Shown here in pieces: positions 6,531-14,362 of a stretch of 18,728 nucleotides of DNA. Below the pieces are notes generated by a model that was not told the origin of the DNA, ran no database searches, and saw only the letters and a program-made list of their open reading frames with translations. The DNA is from an uncultured Burkholderiales Genera incertae sedis bacterium (GTDB taxonomy: Bacteria; Pseudomonadota; Gammaproteobacteria; Burkholderiales; Eutrophovitaceae): NCBI GenBank assembly GCA_905479505.1, contig CAJQMS010000141.1, positions 1 to 18,728 on the forward strand. The letters are read 5' to 3'. Each line of letters begins with the position of its first letter. The stretch's first letter is position 1. Both the position numbers and the translations under genes were made by a program.

Positions 6531-7183
6531 TTGGATTGACCATCCCTCAGCGCTTGCTCTACCGCGCTAACGATGCTCTCTGGCGGTTGTGCCCCTGAAA
6601 GGCCTATTGTTTGATTAATGACAAAAAAAGGCACGCCTTGGATGCCAATGTGGGCCGCTTGCTGCATATCCTCATGTACTTTGTCTGATAAATAATCTTC
6701 GTCCAACACTTTGTCGATTATCTCTTTGTCTAGACCAGCGGATTGTGCCACTGAAAACATATTCTCTCTCTTACTTAGATCAACTCCATCGATGAAAAAT
6801 GTTTTAAAAAGGCGCTCCACCAGTTCGTGGTCTTTTCGGATTTCTTCGGCGGCATAGACGAGCGCATGCATACGTGCTGAATTCGGCTGCACCTTAATTT
6901 TCTCAAAATCAAATGCCAGTCCGACTGATTGTCCAGATTCTTTGATTCGTTCATAAAAAATTTTTGCTCGTTCCTCTCCTCCAAATTTTTTAGATGTATA
7001 TTCTGAGCGCGCGATTCCTTGCGTTGGTAGCTGTGGATTTAACTGGAACGATCGCCAATTCGTTTGTATATCTTGGTATCTTTCGCCTTTTTTAGCTAAA
7101 ACAGAGATGGCGGCCTCGAGGTTACGTTTTCCGATAAAACACCAAGGACAAACAACATCGGAGAATATGTCAATTGAGATCAT
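6527..7183 (-). CDS. DsbA-family oxidoreductase, FrnE-like
   Basis: A 218-residue thioredoxin-fold protein of the FrnE/2-hydroxychromene-2-carboxylate isomerase-like branch of the DsbA family. The redox motif is Cys12-Pro-Trp-Cys15 in DVVCPWCFIGKR and the cis-proline is Pro185 in GVPFFVIN, with a helical insert between. The closing SGAQPPESIVSAVEQAL is typical of the branch. There is no signal peptide, so unlike classical DsbA it should act in the cytoplasm, probably in thiol-disulfide exchange or stress tolerance. It lies 30 bases after the di-haem cytochrome gene on the same strand and is likely co-transcribed; no ribosome binding site is visible. Tail-to-tail overlap with ltaE. Confidence 0.9.
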   Translation of the reverse strand: MISIDIFSDVVCPWCFIGKRNLEAAISVLAKKGERYQDIQTNWRSFQLNPQLPTQGIARSEYTSKKFGGEERAKIFYERIKESGQSVGLAFDFEKIKVQPNSARMHALVYAAEEIRKDHELVERLFKTFFIDGVDLSKRENMFSVAQSAGLDKEIIDKVLDEDYLSDKVHEDMQQAAHIGIQGVPFFVINQTIGLSGAQPPESIVSAVEQALRDGQSN

Positions 7184-7213
7184 GTGAAAAGGATTACGCT
7201 AATTAAGGGAATT

Positions 7214-8434
7214 TTAAAGTTGTTCAATAAAGTATTCTAGCAATAATTTTTGGCTGGCCTCTAGCTTTAAATATTTATCTCTCGATGGTTGTGCTTCTCC
7301 GTCGTGCCACAAAATAGCCTCCCTGATTGATTGAGCGCGACCATCGTGTAACAGGGATCCACCTGAGCGTAAGTGCGTTCCGATCCCGATTAGGGGGGCT
7401 GTGCGCCAGTCCTGAGGCCTCGCTTCAAACTCTTGTAACCCATCGGCTAACCCATCCCCCATATCGTGTAGCAAGAGGTCTGTATACAGCTTAAATGTTT
7501 GACTGGAGTTATTAGGAGTCGCTAGCAGGTTAGCTCTGTGACAGGAATCACAGCCTAAATCGGTAAATAATCCTAAACCGTTAATATCGGGGTAAGTGTT
7601 GTTTCGAAATGATTTCGTTGGGATCACCTTAAGAAACTCTGCGATTTCATCAATTTTTGCCGCAGACACTTCCAAACCACCTAAATTATTCAGGTTTTCA
7701 CAAGTGCTAGCTCGAGCGGAACAAGGGTTATTAGGATAAAACACTGAGGTGACGCCCAGCTCATCCCGAAATGCCTTACTGATTTGATCAATAAGGTTGG
7801 GTGACGAGGCCTTGTACCCGAATCGCCCAATTACGTTTCTTTTGCTGATTGGGTCTTGAACGTAGTTTATACGGCCATTTAAACCTAATGCATTTTGCTC
7901 GCTCAACATTCGTTTAATTTGCTTGTCATCAATGGCATCAATTAACCCAATTCCGGTGAGATCACGACCCAATCGAATCGATGTACGAGTATCTGAGTGC
8001 AAGGGTCCGAAGTGCAATGCTTTGATTACCGGGGAAGGGTATTTGAGGTTAAATTGAAAGGCGGTCTTCCAATGCACCTCGAAAGTCCCCTCTGGAAAAA
8101 GTTTGCCTGCAATACCAAATCGACTTAATTCATTACCGTATATCGGGTGACCGGTTTGACCACTCAAATCTCTAATTTTTAATACAAAAGGGTATATCTG
8201 TTTTGTTGGTGATTTGATTTCCATTAAATTGGCGCCTGCTCTGTGGCAATCAACGCAAGACTCACCATTGGAGTGCGGACCGCGACCCCAAGAACCGTTA
8301 CTGAGAAAAGGTATCACCCATCGGGTTTTGAATTCTTCAGCTCCTCTCTCGATTTGGCTTGATTGCGAGTTGACCGATAAAGGCAGACACATTACTAGAA
8401 AAAGAAAAAGATGTATTAGGTAGACTCTACTCAT
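7214..8434 (-). CDS. Secreted di-haem oxidoreductase (DHOR-type cytochrome c)
   Basis: A 406-residue periplasmic protein with two c-type haem sites, Cys60-x-x-Cys63-His64 (CVDCH) and Cys295-x-x-Cys298-His299 (CDSCH). The spacing and the C-terminal LRSGGSLLHDGRAQSIREAILWHDGEA block match the di-haem oxidoreductase (DHOR, sometimes called thiol oxidoreductase) family, whose reaction is not settled; it is related to bacterial cytochrome c peroxidases. The signal peptide is MSRVYLIHLFLFLVMC and on to about residue 23. The start at 8434 was chosen over the ATG at 8470 because AAAGG lies 5 bases before it and the longer form puts 12 polar residues before the signal peptide. Two further Cys (238, 245) may form a disulfide. 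It probably heads an operon with the FrnE-like gene. Confidence 0.88.
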   Translation of the reverse strand: MSRVYLIHLFLFLVMCLPLSVNSQSSQIERGAEEFKTRWVIPFLSNGSWGRGPHSNGESCVDCHRAGANLMEIKSPTKQIYPFVLKIRDLSGQTGHPIYGNELSRFGIAGKLFPEGTFEVHWKTAFQFNLKYPSPVIKALHFGPLHSDTRTSIRLGRDLTGIGLIDAIDDKQIKRMLSEQNALGLNGRINYVQDPISKRNVIGRFGYKASSPNLIDQISKAFRDELGVTSVFYPNNPCSARASTCENLNNLGGLEVSAAKIDEIAEFLKVIPTKSFRNNTYPDINGLGLFTDLGCDSCHRANLLATPNNSSQTFKLYTDLLLHDMGDGLADGLQEFEARPQDWRTAPLIGIGTHLRSGGSLLHDGRAQSIREAILWHDGEAQPSRDKYLKLEASQKLLLEYFIEQL

Positions 8435-8585
8435 ACGAACCTTTGAATTTCGATTGGCCAGGGGCAGCATGGTTTGGTGTGTTTACAAAGTCTTTGCCGG
8501 AGTTTAACGGGGCATTATGTGCTGGTTAGTAATCAGGGTGCGAGAGCGGCGCGATTGCTTTACTAAATCGGTGCCAGGCATGAAC

Positions 8586-8597
8586 AGTGGAACCACT
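8586..8597. repeat. Short inverted repeat downstream of the serine hydrolase
   Basis: AGTGG-AA-CCACT lies about 45 bases past the stop of the minus-strand hydrolase gene in the 206-base gap before the cytochrome gene. No T-run follows on either strand, so it is not a convincing terminator. The rest of the gap shows nothing clear. Confidence 0.25.
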
Positions 8598-8640
8598 CGA
8601 TCCTCAATGCAAAATAGCGTGATTGTCATGGCTACAACAA

Positions 8641-9915
8641 TCAATCAATGATTGACTGATAAACTAAGTTACGTAAAAGCACTCTGTGTTCATTTCTCCT
8701 GTATGGATCCTGCGACATAAAAGAAACGGTTAACTGCTCTTTAGGGTCAATCCAGAAGTACGTTCCGCCGTATCCTGCCCAAAAATATTCTCCAATGGAT
8801 CCCGGCCAAACTGATTGTCCTGTTTCTAAACGAGTCGCAAAGCCCAGACCAAAGCCGTATCCCGGGCCTGGAAGGTACAGTGAGCCTTTACTGATATTTT
8901 CGTTTAAATGGTTCGCTGACATGTATGCCACTGTTTTGTTCGACAGAATACGGACATTATGTAGTACGCCTCCGTTTAACATCATTTGGCAAAAACGAAG
9001 ATAATCATCGGCCGTTGATGAAAGTCCGTGCCCTCCCGCGAATAGGGTCATTGGTTTTCGAACGTCAAGGAGAGAGATTTTTTTACCGCTCTGAATATCC
9101 ACCATATTCTCTGCGATCCGATTATGTTTTTGTTCCGGGACGCCGAAACTAGTATCAAACATCTCTAGCGGTTCAAAAATTGTCATGTTTAGGTATTTGT
9201 CGAGGGACATACCTGATGCGACTTCAATCACTCGTCCTAAAATGTCTGTCGATCGACCATACTCCCATGTGGATCCAGGTTCGTAAGCCAAAGGTAGTGA
9301 AGCCAGGGTATTGGCGTAGTTTTCTAGCGTCCAATTTAGAGAGCTCAGATCCGCAGCGATGTATTCTTCTTTGACCAAAGTTCTTTTCCCAAATCTACCG
9401 TAGGTTGATCCTGATGTGTGACGTAAAAGGTCTTGAATTGTGATTTGTCTTCGTACCTTTGCAGTCTCAAGAGTCGCAGCACCTTCATCGTCGATTTCTT
9501 CCAGTCCAACACGAATATTGTTAAATGCGGGAATAAATTTTGATACAGGATCAGAGAGGGAGAGTGATCCGGATTCTACGAGAGTCATTGCTGCAACGCT
9601 AACAATTGGCTTTGTCATTGAGTAGATTCTAAATATTGAATCCTGAGCCATCGGTGTTCGGGACTCTATATCCTGCCATCCAATTGCCTTCGAGTAGACT
9701 AACTTGCCTTCACGAGCAATACGAATAACCACCCCAGGTAAACTTTTTGCTTCGATACGGGTTTCAAACGCCTTCGTAATTCGATCAAGTCGTTCAGACG
9801 AGATCCCTACACGTTCTGGTTCCACCTCAGGCAGCGGTTTCGCTTGGCTCGAAGGGAGTAGCATGAAAGCGGAGAGTATCAAAGATAATGCTAACCGTAT
9901 TGTGTTTGTTTTCAT
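8641..9915 (-). CDS. Exported serine hydrolase, beta-lactamase/class C esterase family
   Basis: A 424-residue protein of the class C beta-lactamase/EstB/penicillin-binding-like family. The signal peptide is MKTNTIRLALSLILSAF with cleavage after SSQA at 25. The nucleophile motif S-x-x-K is Ser99-Met-Thr-Lys102 (YSMTKPIVSVA), the conserved Tyr is Tyr219 in WEYGRSTDILGRVIE, and GYGGT at 381-385 stands in for the KTG box. HTSGSTYG is also typical. Most members with this pattern are esterases, transesterases or peptidases rather than antibiotic-destroying enzymes, so no resistance role is claimed. AAAGGG lies 5 bases before the start. It diverges from the DMT transporter gene. Confidence 0.88.
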   Translation of the reverse strand: MKTNTIRLALSLILSAFMLLPSSQAKPLPEVEPERVGISSERLDRITKAFETRIEAKSLPGVVIRIAREGKLVYSKAIGWQDIESRTPMAQDSIFRIYSMTKPIVSVAAMTLVESGSLSLSDPVSKFIPAFNNIRVGLEEIDDEGAATLETAKVRRQITIQDLLRHTSGSTYGRFGKRTLVKEEYIAADLSSLNWTLENYANTLASLPLAYEPGSTWEYGRSTDILGRVIEVASGMSLDKYLNMTIFEPLEMFDTSFGVPEQKHNRIAENMVDIQSGKKISLLDVRKPMTLFAGGHGLSSTADDYLRFCQMMLNGGVLHNVRILSNKTVAYMSANHLNENISKGSLYLPGPGYGFGLGFATRLETGQSVWPGSIGEYFWAGYGGTYFWIDPKEQLTVSFMSQDPYRRNEHRVLLRNLVYQSIID

Positions 9916-10024
9916 CGTCGCCCTTTAATGAAGTGGTTGAGTGTTTTGTTGTCAACTTCCTTTGATATTTTAGTTTTTAAATGTGTTTTCTGTTTATATC
10001 TTTAAAACATCCAGTTTCTATTGG

Positions 10025-10052
10025 TTGTAGAATCCCTCCCATTCGTTGTAAT
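10025..10052 (+). promoter_or_regulatory. Candidate promoter of the DMT transporter gene
   Basis: TGTAAT at 10047-10052 matches the -10 consensus at 5 of 6 positions; TTGTAG lies 16 bases upstream as a weak -35 box. The start of transcription would be near 10059, which leaves a leader of about 15 bases before the TTG at 10074. Confidence 0.3.
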
Positions 10053-10073
10053 GACATTTCTTGAAAGCTTCCT

Positions 10074-10973
10074 TTGCGCCGTTTGATACATGATTTGCAA
10101 CCGACTCATCGAGCAATATTGTTCATGATGGGTATGGTTTTGTTGTTCGCTATGCTTGAGACTACGGCAAAGTCCTTAAGTGAATCCTACCCGGTGCCGC
10201 TTATTGTCTGGTTTCGGTACATCACTCATTTCATTTTGATGGTAGTGCTCCTTGGCCCTAGATATGGCTCTCGATTAATTAGAACGGAGCAACTAAAGGC
10301 GCAAATTATTAGAGCTCTGCTCTTGTTAGGGTCAACAGCGCTTTACTTTTCAGCATTAAGTCAGCTGCCTTTAGCAACGGCAAAATCAATTAGTTTTATT
10401 TCTCCGCTGTTGGTCACCATATTCGCATTCTTCTTCTTAAAGGAAAATGTGTCGAGGGCAATATGGATTGCTGTTTTTGTGGGTCTTTTAGGTGTGCTAC
10501 TCGTTATTAATCCTTCGAAAGATTTTAACTGGTTTTTTTTGATTCCTCTTTTGTCGGCGATCAGTTATAGCTTGTATCAAATAATGACGCGGCACTTTAG
10601 TGCTCGTGAACACCCAGTGACAACTTTGTTTTATTCTGGTCTCGTTGGTTCTATACTAATGAGCGCAGTCGTTCCTTTTTTCTGGGTCACCCCCATACTC
10701 GTAGATGTTCCAAAGTTTATTTTTTTAGGCCTTGCAGGTGCGTTCGGCCATTACATGTTGATAAAGGCGATGGAATTAGAAGATGCGTCATTCCTATCCC
10801 CGCTTGGCTACACCCAATTGGTTTGGGCTACGTTTTTCGGTTACTTAGCCTTTGATCACCTTCCAGATGCTAAGGGCTTTATTGGGATGGGTATTATTGT
10901 TGGTGCCGGATTGTATGTGGCTTTGGGTCAAAGTAGACGCCGCCGAGAATCCGCATACGTAAGCATCGAATAG
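10074..10973 (+). CDS. DMT-family (EamA) transporter
   Basis: A 299-residue integral inner-membrane protein with about ten hydrophobic helices arranged as two EamA repeats (roughly 15-140 and 155-285), the build of the drug/metabolite transporter superfamily. Members usually export amino acids, nucleosides or other small metabolites; the substrate cannot be told here. The tail GQSRRRRESAYVSIE is a basic cytoplasmic end. No ATG is available before the first helix: an in-frame TGA lies at 10062-10064, and the first ATG (10125) would cut into helix 1. TTG at 10074 or the TTG at 10083 is therefore the likely start, which suggests low translation. It ends 10 bases from the facing Rid gene. Confidence 0.87.
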   Translation: MRRLIHDLQPTHRAILFMMGMVLLFAMLETTAKSLSESYPVPLIVWFRYITHFILMVVLLGPRYGSRLIRTEQLKAQIIRALLLLGSTALYFSALSQLPLATAKSISFISPLLVTIFAFFFLKENVSRAIWIAVFVGLLGVLLVINPSKDFNWFFLIPLLSAISYSLYQIMTRHFSAREHPVTTLFYSGLVGSILMSAVVPFFWVTPILVDVPKFIFLGLAGAFGHYMLIKAMELEDASFLSPLGYTQLVWATFFGYLAFDHLPDAKGFIGMGIIVGAGLYVALGQSRRRRESAYVSIE

Positions 10974-10983
10974 GCCTGCTCAT

Positions 10984-11334
10984 CTAAGCTTGGACTGCGG
11001 TAATTTGAATTTCCACTTTATATTGCGGCGCCGCGAGTTTAGCTTCCACGCACGCTCGTACTGGCGGATTGTCTTTTGCTAACCACATGTCCCAAATCGC
11101 ATTCATTTCCGAAAAGTCAGCCATGTCAGCTAACCATATGGTCGCAGAAATTATGTTCGATTTATTTGACTCATTAGATAGCAAATACTGATCGATCGTA
11201 TCTAGGATTTGTCCTGTCTGTCCTTGTATGTCTGTATTTGGGTCGGCGGCTACTATCCCGGCCGTGTATATGATACCCCCGTGTATTACGACCTGAGACA
11301 TACGGCTATTTGAATCAATTCTTTTAATACTCAT
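10984..11334 (-). CDS. Rid (YjgF/YER057c/UK114) family protein
   Basis: A 116-residue Rid-family protein, a trimeric fold whose best-known member RidA removes reactive enamine/imine intermediates released by PLP enzymes. Blocks visible are SRMSQVVIHGGIIYTAG, ATIWLADMADFSEMNAIWD and PPVRACVEAKLAAP. Arg93 corresponds to the Arg that binds the substrate carboxylate in active RidA. It is about ten residues shorter than RidA and belongs to a side group, so the exact substrate is open. It lies 29 bases after gor on the same strand, with AAAGGGAA just before its ATG, so the two are probably co-transcribed. Confidence 0.9.
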   Translation of the reverse strand: MSIKRIDSNSRMSQVVIHGGIIYTAGIVAADPNTDIQGQTGQILDTIDQYLLSNESNKSNIISATIWLADMADFSEMNAIWDMWLAKDNPPVRACVEAKLAAPQYKVEIQITAVQA

Positions 11335-11363
11335 AATTTCCCTTTCAAGTTCTGTTAAGTATC

Positions 11364-12740
11364 CTATTTTGCACTAGTGTTCGCAACGCGGGAGGTTTTC
11401 ATAGTCACCATCTCCTCCGCGGCAGTGGGGTGAATTGCGACTGTGTCGTCGAAATCTTCTTTCGTCGCCCCCATGCGTACTGCCACAGCAAAGCCTTGCA
11501 TCATTTCATCCATGCCCATTCCAATACCGTGGCAACCGACCACCTTCTCATCAGGCCCCGAAACTATTATTTTCATCAGGCAGTGCGCGCCATCCGGATT
11601 GAAAGCATAGTGCATAGGTTTAAATTTACTTTCATAGACTCTCACAGATTCAAACCCAAATTTTGTCACAGCTTCTGTTTCAGTTAACCCGACAGTACCA
11701 ATAGGAGGATGGCTGAAAATAACCGTTGGGATGTTCTCGTATGTTAAATGTCGCTCGTCTTGCCCATTGAATAAGCGGTCAGCAAGTCGTCTGCCCGCTG
11801 CTATTGCAACGGGTGTTAACTCATGGTTTCCTGTGATATCGCCAACGGCGTAAATGCCAGGCGTGTTGGTTTCTTGAAATTTATTGACGACGATATATCC
11901 CGCCTGTGTCATTTGGATGCCTGTTTTTTCGAGTTGCAACGCCTGCGTGTTCGGAGCTCTTCCGATTGCCCAAATGACTTGATCAAAGTTAGCGAGCTCC
12001 TCATCTGATTTAGTTATTAACGAGATAGAATTACTTGTCTTTTTAACTTCTTTTATCTCAGTTTGTCTGATTACCTTAACGCCGTCTTTTTCCATCTCAG
12101 TCATAAGAGCTGAACGAATTGATTGGTCGAAATGACGCAAAAACTCGTTATTTCTGAGTATCAGCGACACCTCTGACCCCAGGGTGTTTAGTAATCCAGC
12201 AAATTCCACAGCAATATAACCGGCTCCTACAATTGCGATTTTTTTAGGTTGGTGGTCAAGGTCAAAAAATCCATCTGAGGTCATTCCTAAATGTGCACCA
12301 CTAATGTTTGGAATTACTGGATATCCGCCAGTCGCAATGAGAATGTGTGGGCTTTGATAAGTATTCCCGCCCACCCTAATTACATTTGCAGCTTCAAAGG
12401 TTGCTTCTCCTCTTATCACTTCAACTTTGTTCCCGGCCAACCCGCGTTCATAACCGGCATTCAATCTGACGATGTATTCATCCCTTTTTTGTTTGAGTGC
12501 GTTCCAGTCAAATTCTTTGAATTCAGTTTTGAAACCGTAGTTTTTCGCTTCGTGTATTGCTTCTTTGAGGCTCGCTGCTGTCCACATAATTTTCTTTGGT
12601 ACACATCCGACATTAACGCATGTACCTCCCATTTGACTCTTTTCTATCAGCGCGACTTTCGCCCCATAGGTGCTGGCGCGGTTTGCGGTTGCCACCCCAC
12701 CGCTACCACCTCCGATGACAATTAGATCGTATTTCGACAT
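11364..12740 (-). CDS. gor: Glutathione-disulfide reductase
   Basis: A 458-residue cytoplasmic flavoenzyme that reduces glutathione disulfide with NADPH. The FAD-binding motif GGGSGG is at 10-15, the redox pair is Cys41/Cys46 in GGTCVNVGCVPKK, the second nucleotide site is VGAGYIAVEFAG (171-182), and Arg196 and Arg202 in LILRNNEFLRHFD match the two Arg that select NADPH. The closing HPTAAEEMVTM holds the catalytic His437-Glu442 pair. These features separate it from lipoamide and mercury reductases. A GAGGAG sequence sits 11 bases before the ATG, rather far. It diverges from the HAD/GST operon and is followed by the Rid gene. Confidence 0.95.
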   Translation of the reverse strand: MSKYDLIVIGGGSGGVATANRASTYGAKVALIEKSQMGGTCVNVGCVPKKIMWTAASLKEAIHEAKNYGFKTEFKEFDWNALKQKRDEYIVRLNAGYERGLAGNKVEVIRGEATFEAANVIRVGGNTYQSPHILIATGGYPVIPNISGAHLGMTSDGFFDLDHQPKKIAIVGAGYIAVEFAGLLNTLGSEVSLILRNNEFLRHFDQSIRSALMTEMEKDGVKVIRQTEIKEVKKTSNSISLITKSDEELANFDQVIWAIGRAPNTQALQLEKTGIQMTQAGYIVVNKFQETNTPGIYAVGDITGNHELTPVAIAAGRRLADRLFNGQDERHLTYENIPTVIFSHPPIGTVGLTETEAVTKFGFESVRVYESKFKPMHYAFNPDGAHCLMKIIVSGPDEKVVGCHGIGMGMDEMMQGFAVAVRMGATKEDFDDTVAIHPTAAEEMVTMKTSRVANTSAK

Positions 12741-12777
12741 GCTAACTCGTACTCCTCATTATTATTTTCATCAATTA

Positions 12778-12789
12778 AGACTTTAGTCT
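12778..12789. repeat. Inverted repeat in the gor/HAD divergent promoter region
   Basis: AGACT-TT-AGTCT, 12 bases, perfect 5-base arms, about 38 bases before gor and 170 before the HAD gene. It could be an operator controlling gor or both directions. The rest of the 220-base spacer shows no convincing consensus promoter. Confidence 0.35.
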
Positions 12790-12960
12790 ATACGAATGGG
12801 ATCATTTTTTTGGTTGGGCTGTCCGGGGTGGTCAGAGTAATGTATTGAATATTAAATACCACTGAGTAGTTAATCTAGAAATCTGTTATGTTCATCTCTT
12901 ACAGATCCATGTGAGTCATTGCGCTTGCTTTTTATTACTCGGACCGATGAGGAAAAATAT

Positions 12961-13632
12961 ATGCGTCCCGTATTACTTTTTGATGTGAATGAGTCCTTAC
13001 TTGATTTGAGGGCGCTTGACCCTCACTTTAAAACGCATTTTGGTGATGCGATAGTCGTGAGCGAGTGGTTTGATCAAGTAATACAAACAGCTATGTTGTC
13101 TGTTGTGCTGGGTTGGACTCGTAATTTCGCTGAAGTTGGGCGCTCCGCTTTGGAAATGGTCGTGACTCGTCATCAATTAGAGTTAACTGACGCTGCATTG
13201 AGTGACATTGTTGGTGGAATGAAAACATTACCGCCTCATGACGATGTTGTCGAAGCACTAAGAACTCTTAAATCGGAAGGTTTTCGAATGGCAGCATTGA
13301 CCAACTCTCCCGTTGCGGTTGCGAAAGAGCAGTTGGTATTTGCTGGTTTAATTGAGTTTTTTGAGACCGTGATTTCGGTCGAGGAAGTAGATACACTTAA
13401 ACCAGATGCTAGGGTTTACAAATATGCTATTGGCAAGATGAATGTAGAAGCTAAGGACACTTATTTGATTGCTGCACATGCGTGGGATGTTGCTGGCGCA
13501 ATGGCAGTTGGTTGTATGGGAGCATTAATCAAGCGTCAGGGGATAGCTGCCAATCCGATTGCGCCTGAGCCGACGATTGTTGCCGCGAATTTGACTGCGG
13601 TCGCTCAATGTATCCTCGAACAACACCCATAA
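12961..13632 (+). CDS. HAD-superfamily protein, haloacid dehalogenase type II-like
   Basis: A 223-residue HAD hydrolase. The nucleophile Asp8 is in LLFDVNESLLDL, motif II is LTNSP (113-117), motif III is Lys147-Pro-Asp and the last block is AAHAWDVAGA (171-180), the layout of the L-2-haloacid dehalogenase branch. Compared from memory with the Pseudomonas L-DEX enzyme, the halide/carboxylate-binding Arg41 seems replaced by Phe (EWFDQV) and the SSNAWD block reads AAHAWD, so true dehalogenase activity is doubtful. Asn10 where phosphatases have Asp argues against a phosphatase. The start at 12961 was preferred to 12919 because GAGGA lies 7 bases before it and it puts Asp8 at the usual depth. First gene of a likely operon with two GST genes. 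Confidence 0.85.
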   Translation: MRPVLLFDVNESLLDLRALDPHFKTHFGDAIVVSEWFDQVIQTAMLSVVLGWTRNFAEVGRSALEMVVTRHQLELTDAALSDIVGGMKTLPPHDDVVEALRTLKSEGFRMAALTNSPVAVAKEQLVFAGLIEFFETVISVEEVDTLKPDARVYKYAIGKMNVEAKDTYLIAAHAWDVAGAMAVGCMGALIKRQGIAANPIAPEPTIVAANLTAVAQCILEQHP

Positions 13633-13654
13633 AGACTTATCCAAGGGAAATATT

Positions 13655-14359
13655 ATGATTAAACTGTTTTACTGGCCGACGCCTAATGGACACAAAATTA
13701 CGATGTTCCTAGAGGAAATGGCGGAAGCGTATGAGATTGTTCCAATCAACATTAGCCGTGGAGAACAGTTCGAGGAATCTTTTTTGAAAATCTCACCTAA
13801 TAATCGTATGCCAGCAATTACAGACGACAATCCGATCGACGGCGGAGGTCCAATATCTATATTCGAGTCTGGGGCTATTCTTCAATACTTAGCCGAGAAA
13901 ACCGGTAGGTTTATTCCGACCAGTTTGCGTGAAAAGACGCAGGTAATGGAATGGTTATTTTGGCAAATGGGCGGTTTAGGCCCGATGGCTGGTCAAAACC
14001 ACCACTTCGTCTCCTATGCTCCTGAACCAATTCCCTATGCTATCGAGCGGTACGTAAATGAAACAGCCCGTCTGTATGCGGTCTTGGATAATCAATTAAA
14101 AGGTCGAGATTTCATCGTGGATGATTACTCCATTGCAGATATGGCTTGTTATCCATGGGTGGTGTTGCATGAGCGGCAACGTCAAAATTTGGATGAATTT
14201 CCTGAAGTTAAAAAGTGGTTTGAGCGCATTCGTTCTAAAAAAACAGTTATTCAGGCTTATGCAAAAGGTAAGGATATTAGTCGTGGACCCGTTGTTGATG
14301 ATGAGTCAAAAAAATTCTTATTTGGCCAGGGAGCAAAAACAATTTCAAGAAAGGATTAA
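13655..14359 (+). CDS. Glutathione S-transferase, YfcG/YghU-like
   Basis: A 234-residue cytoplasmic GST. The thioredoxin-like N-domain (1-85) opens MIKLFYWPTPNGHKITMFLEE, with the Thr-Pro-Asn that binds glutathione in the nu-class (YfcG/YghU) enzymes, and contains the ESGAIL glutathione-binding block. The helical C-domain follows, and the tail with KKFLFGQ is typical of this group, members of which reduce disulfides using glutathione. It lies 22 bases after the HAD gene with AAGGG 7 bases before its ATG, and 3 bases before the next GST gene, so the three are very likely one transcript. Confidence 0.92.
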   Translation: MIKLFYWPTPNGHKITMFLEEMAEAYEIVPINISRGEQFEESFLKISPNNRMPAITDDNPIDGGGPISIFESGAILQYLAEKTGRFIPTSLREKTQVMEWLFWQMGGLGPMAGQNHHFVSYAPEPIPYAIERYVNETARLYAVLDNQLKGRDFIVDDYSIADMACYPWVVLHERQRQNLDEFPEVKKWFERIRSKKTVIQAYAKGKDISRGPVVDDESKKFLFGQGAKTISRKD

Positions 14360-14362
14360 GTA

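Noticed and set aside
8641..9915. Antibiotic-resistance beta-lactamase
   Set aside because: The motif set (SMTK, WEYGRS, GYGGT) fits the broad EstB-like serine hydrolase group better than true class C beta-lactamases, which have a KTG box.
12291..12725. A 144-codon plus-strand open frame opposite gor
   Set aside because: It lies wholly inside the strongly supported gor gene, its protein is rich in Cys/Phe/His in a way expected of an antisense frame, and it matches no known family.
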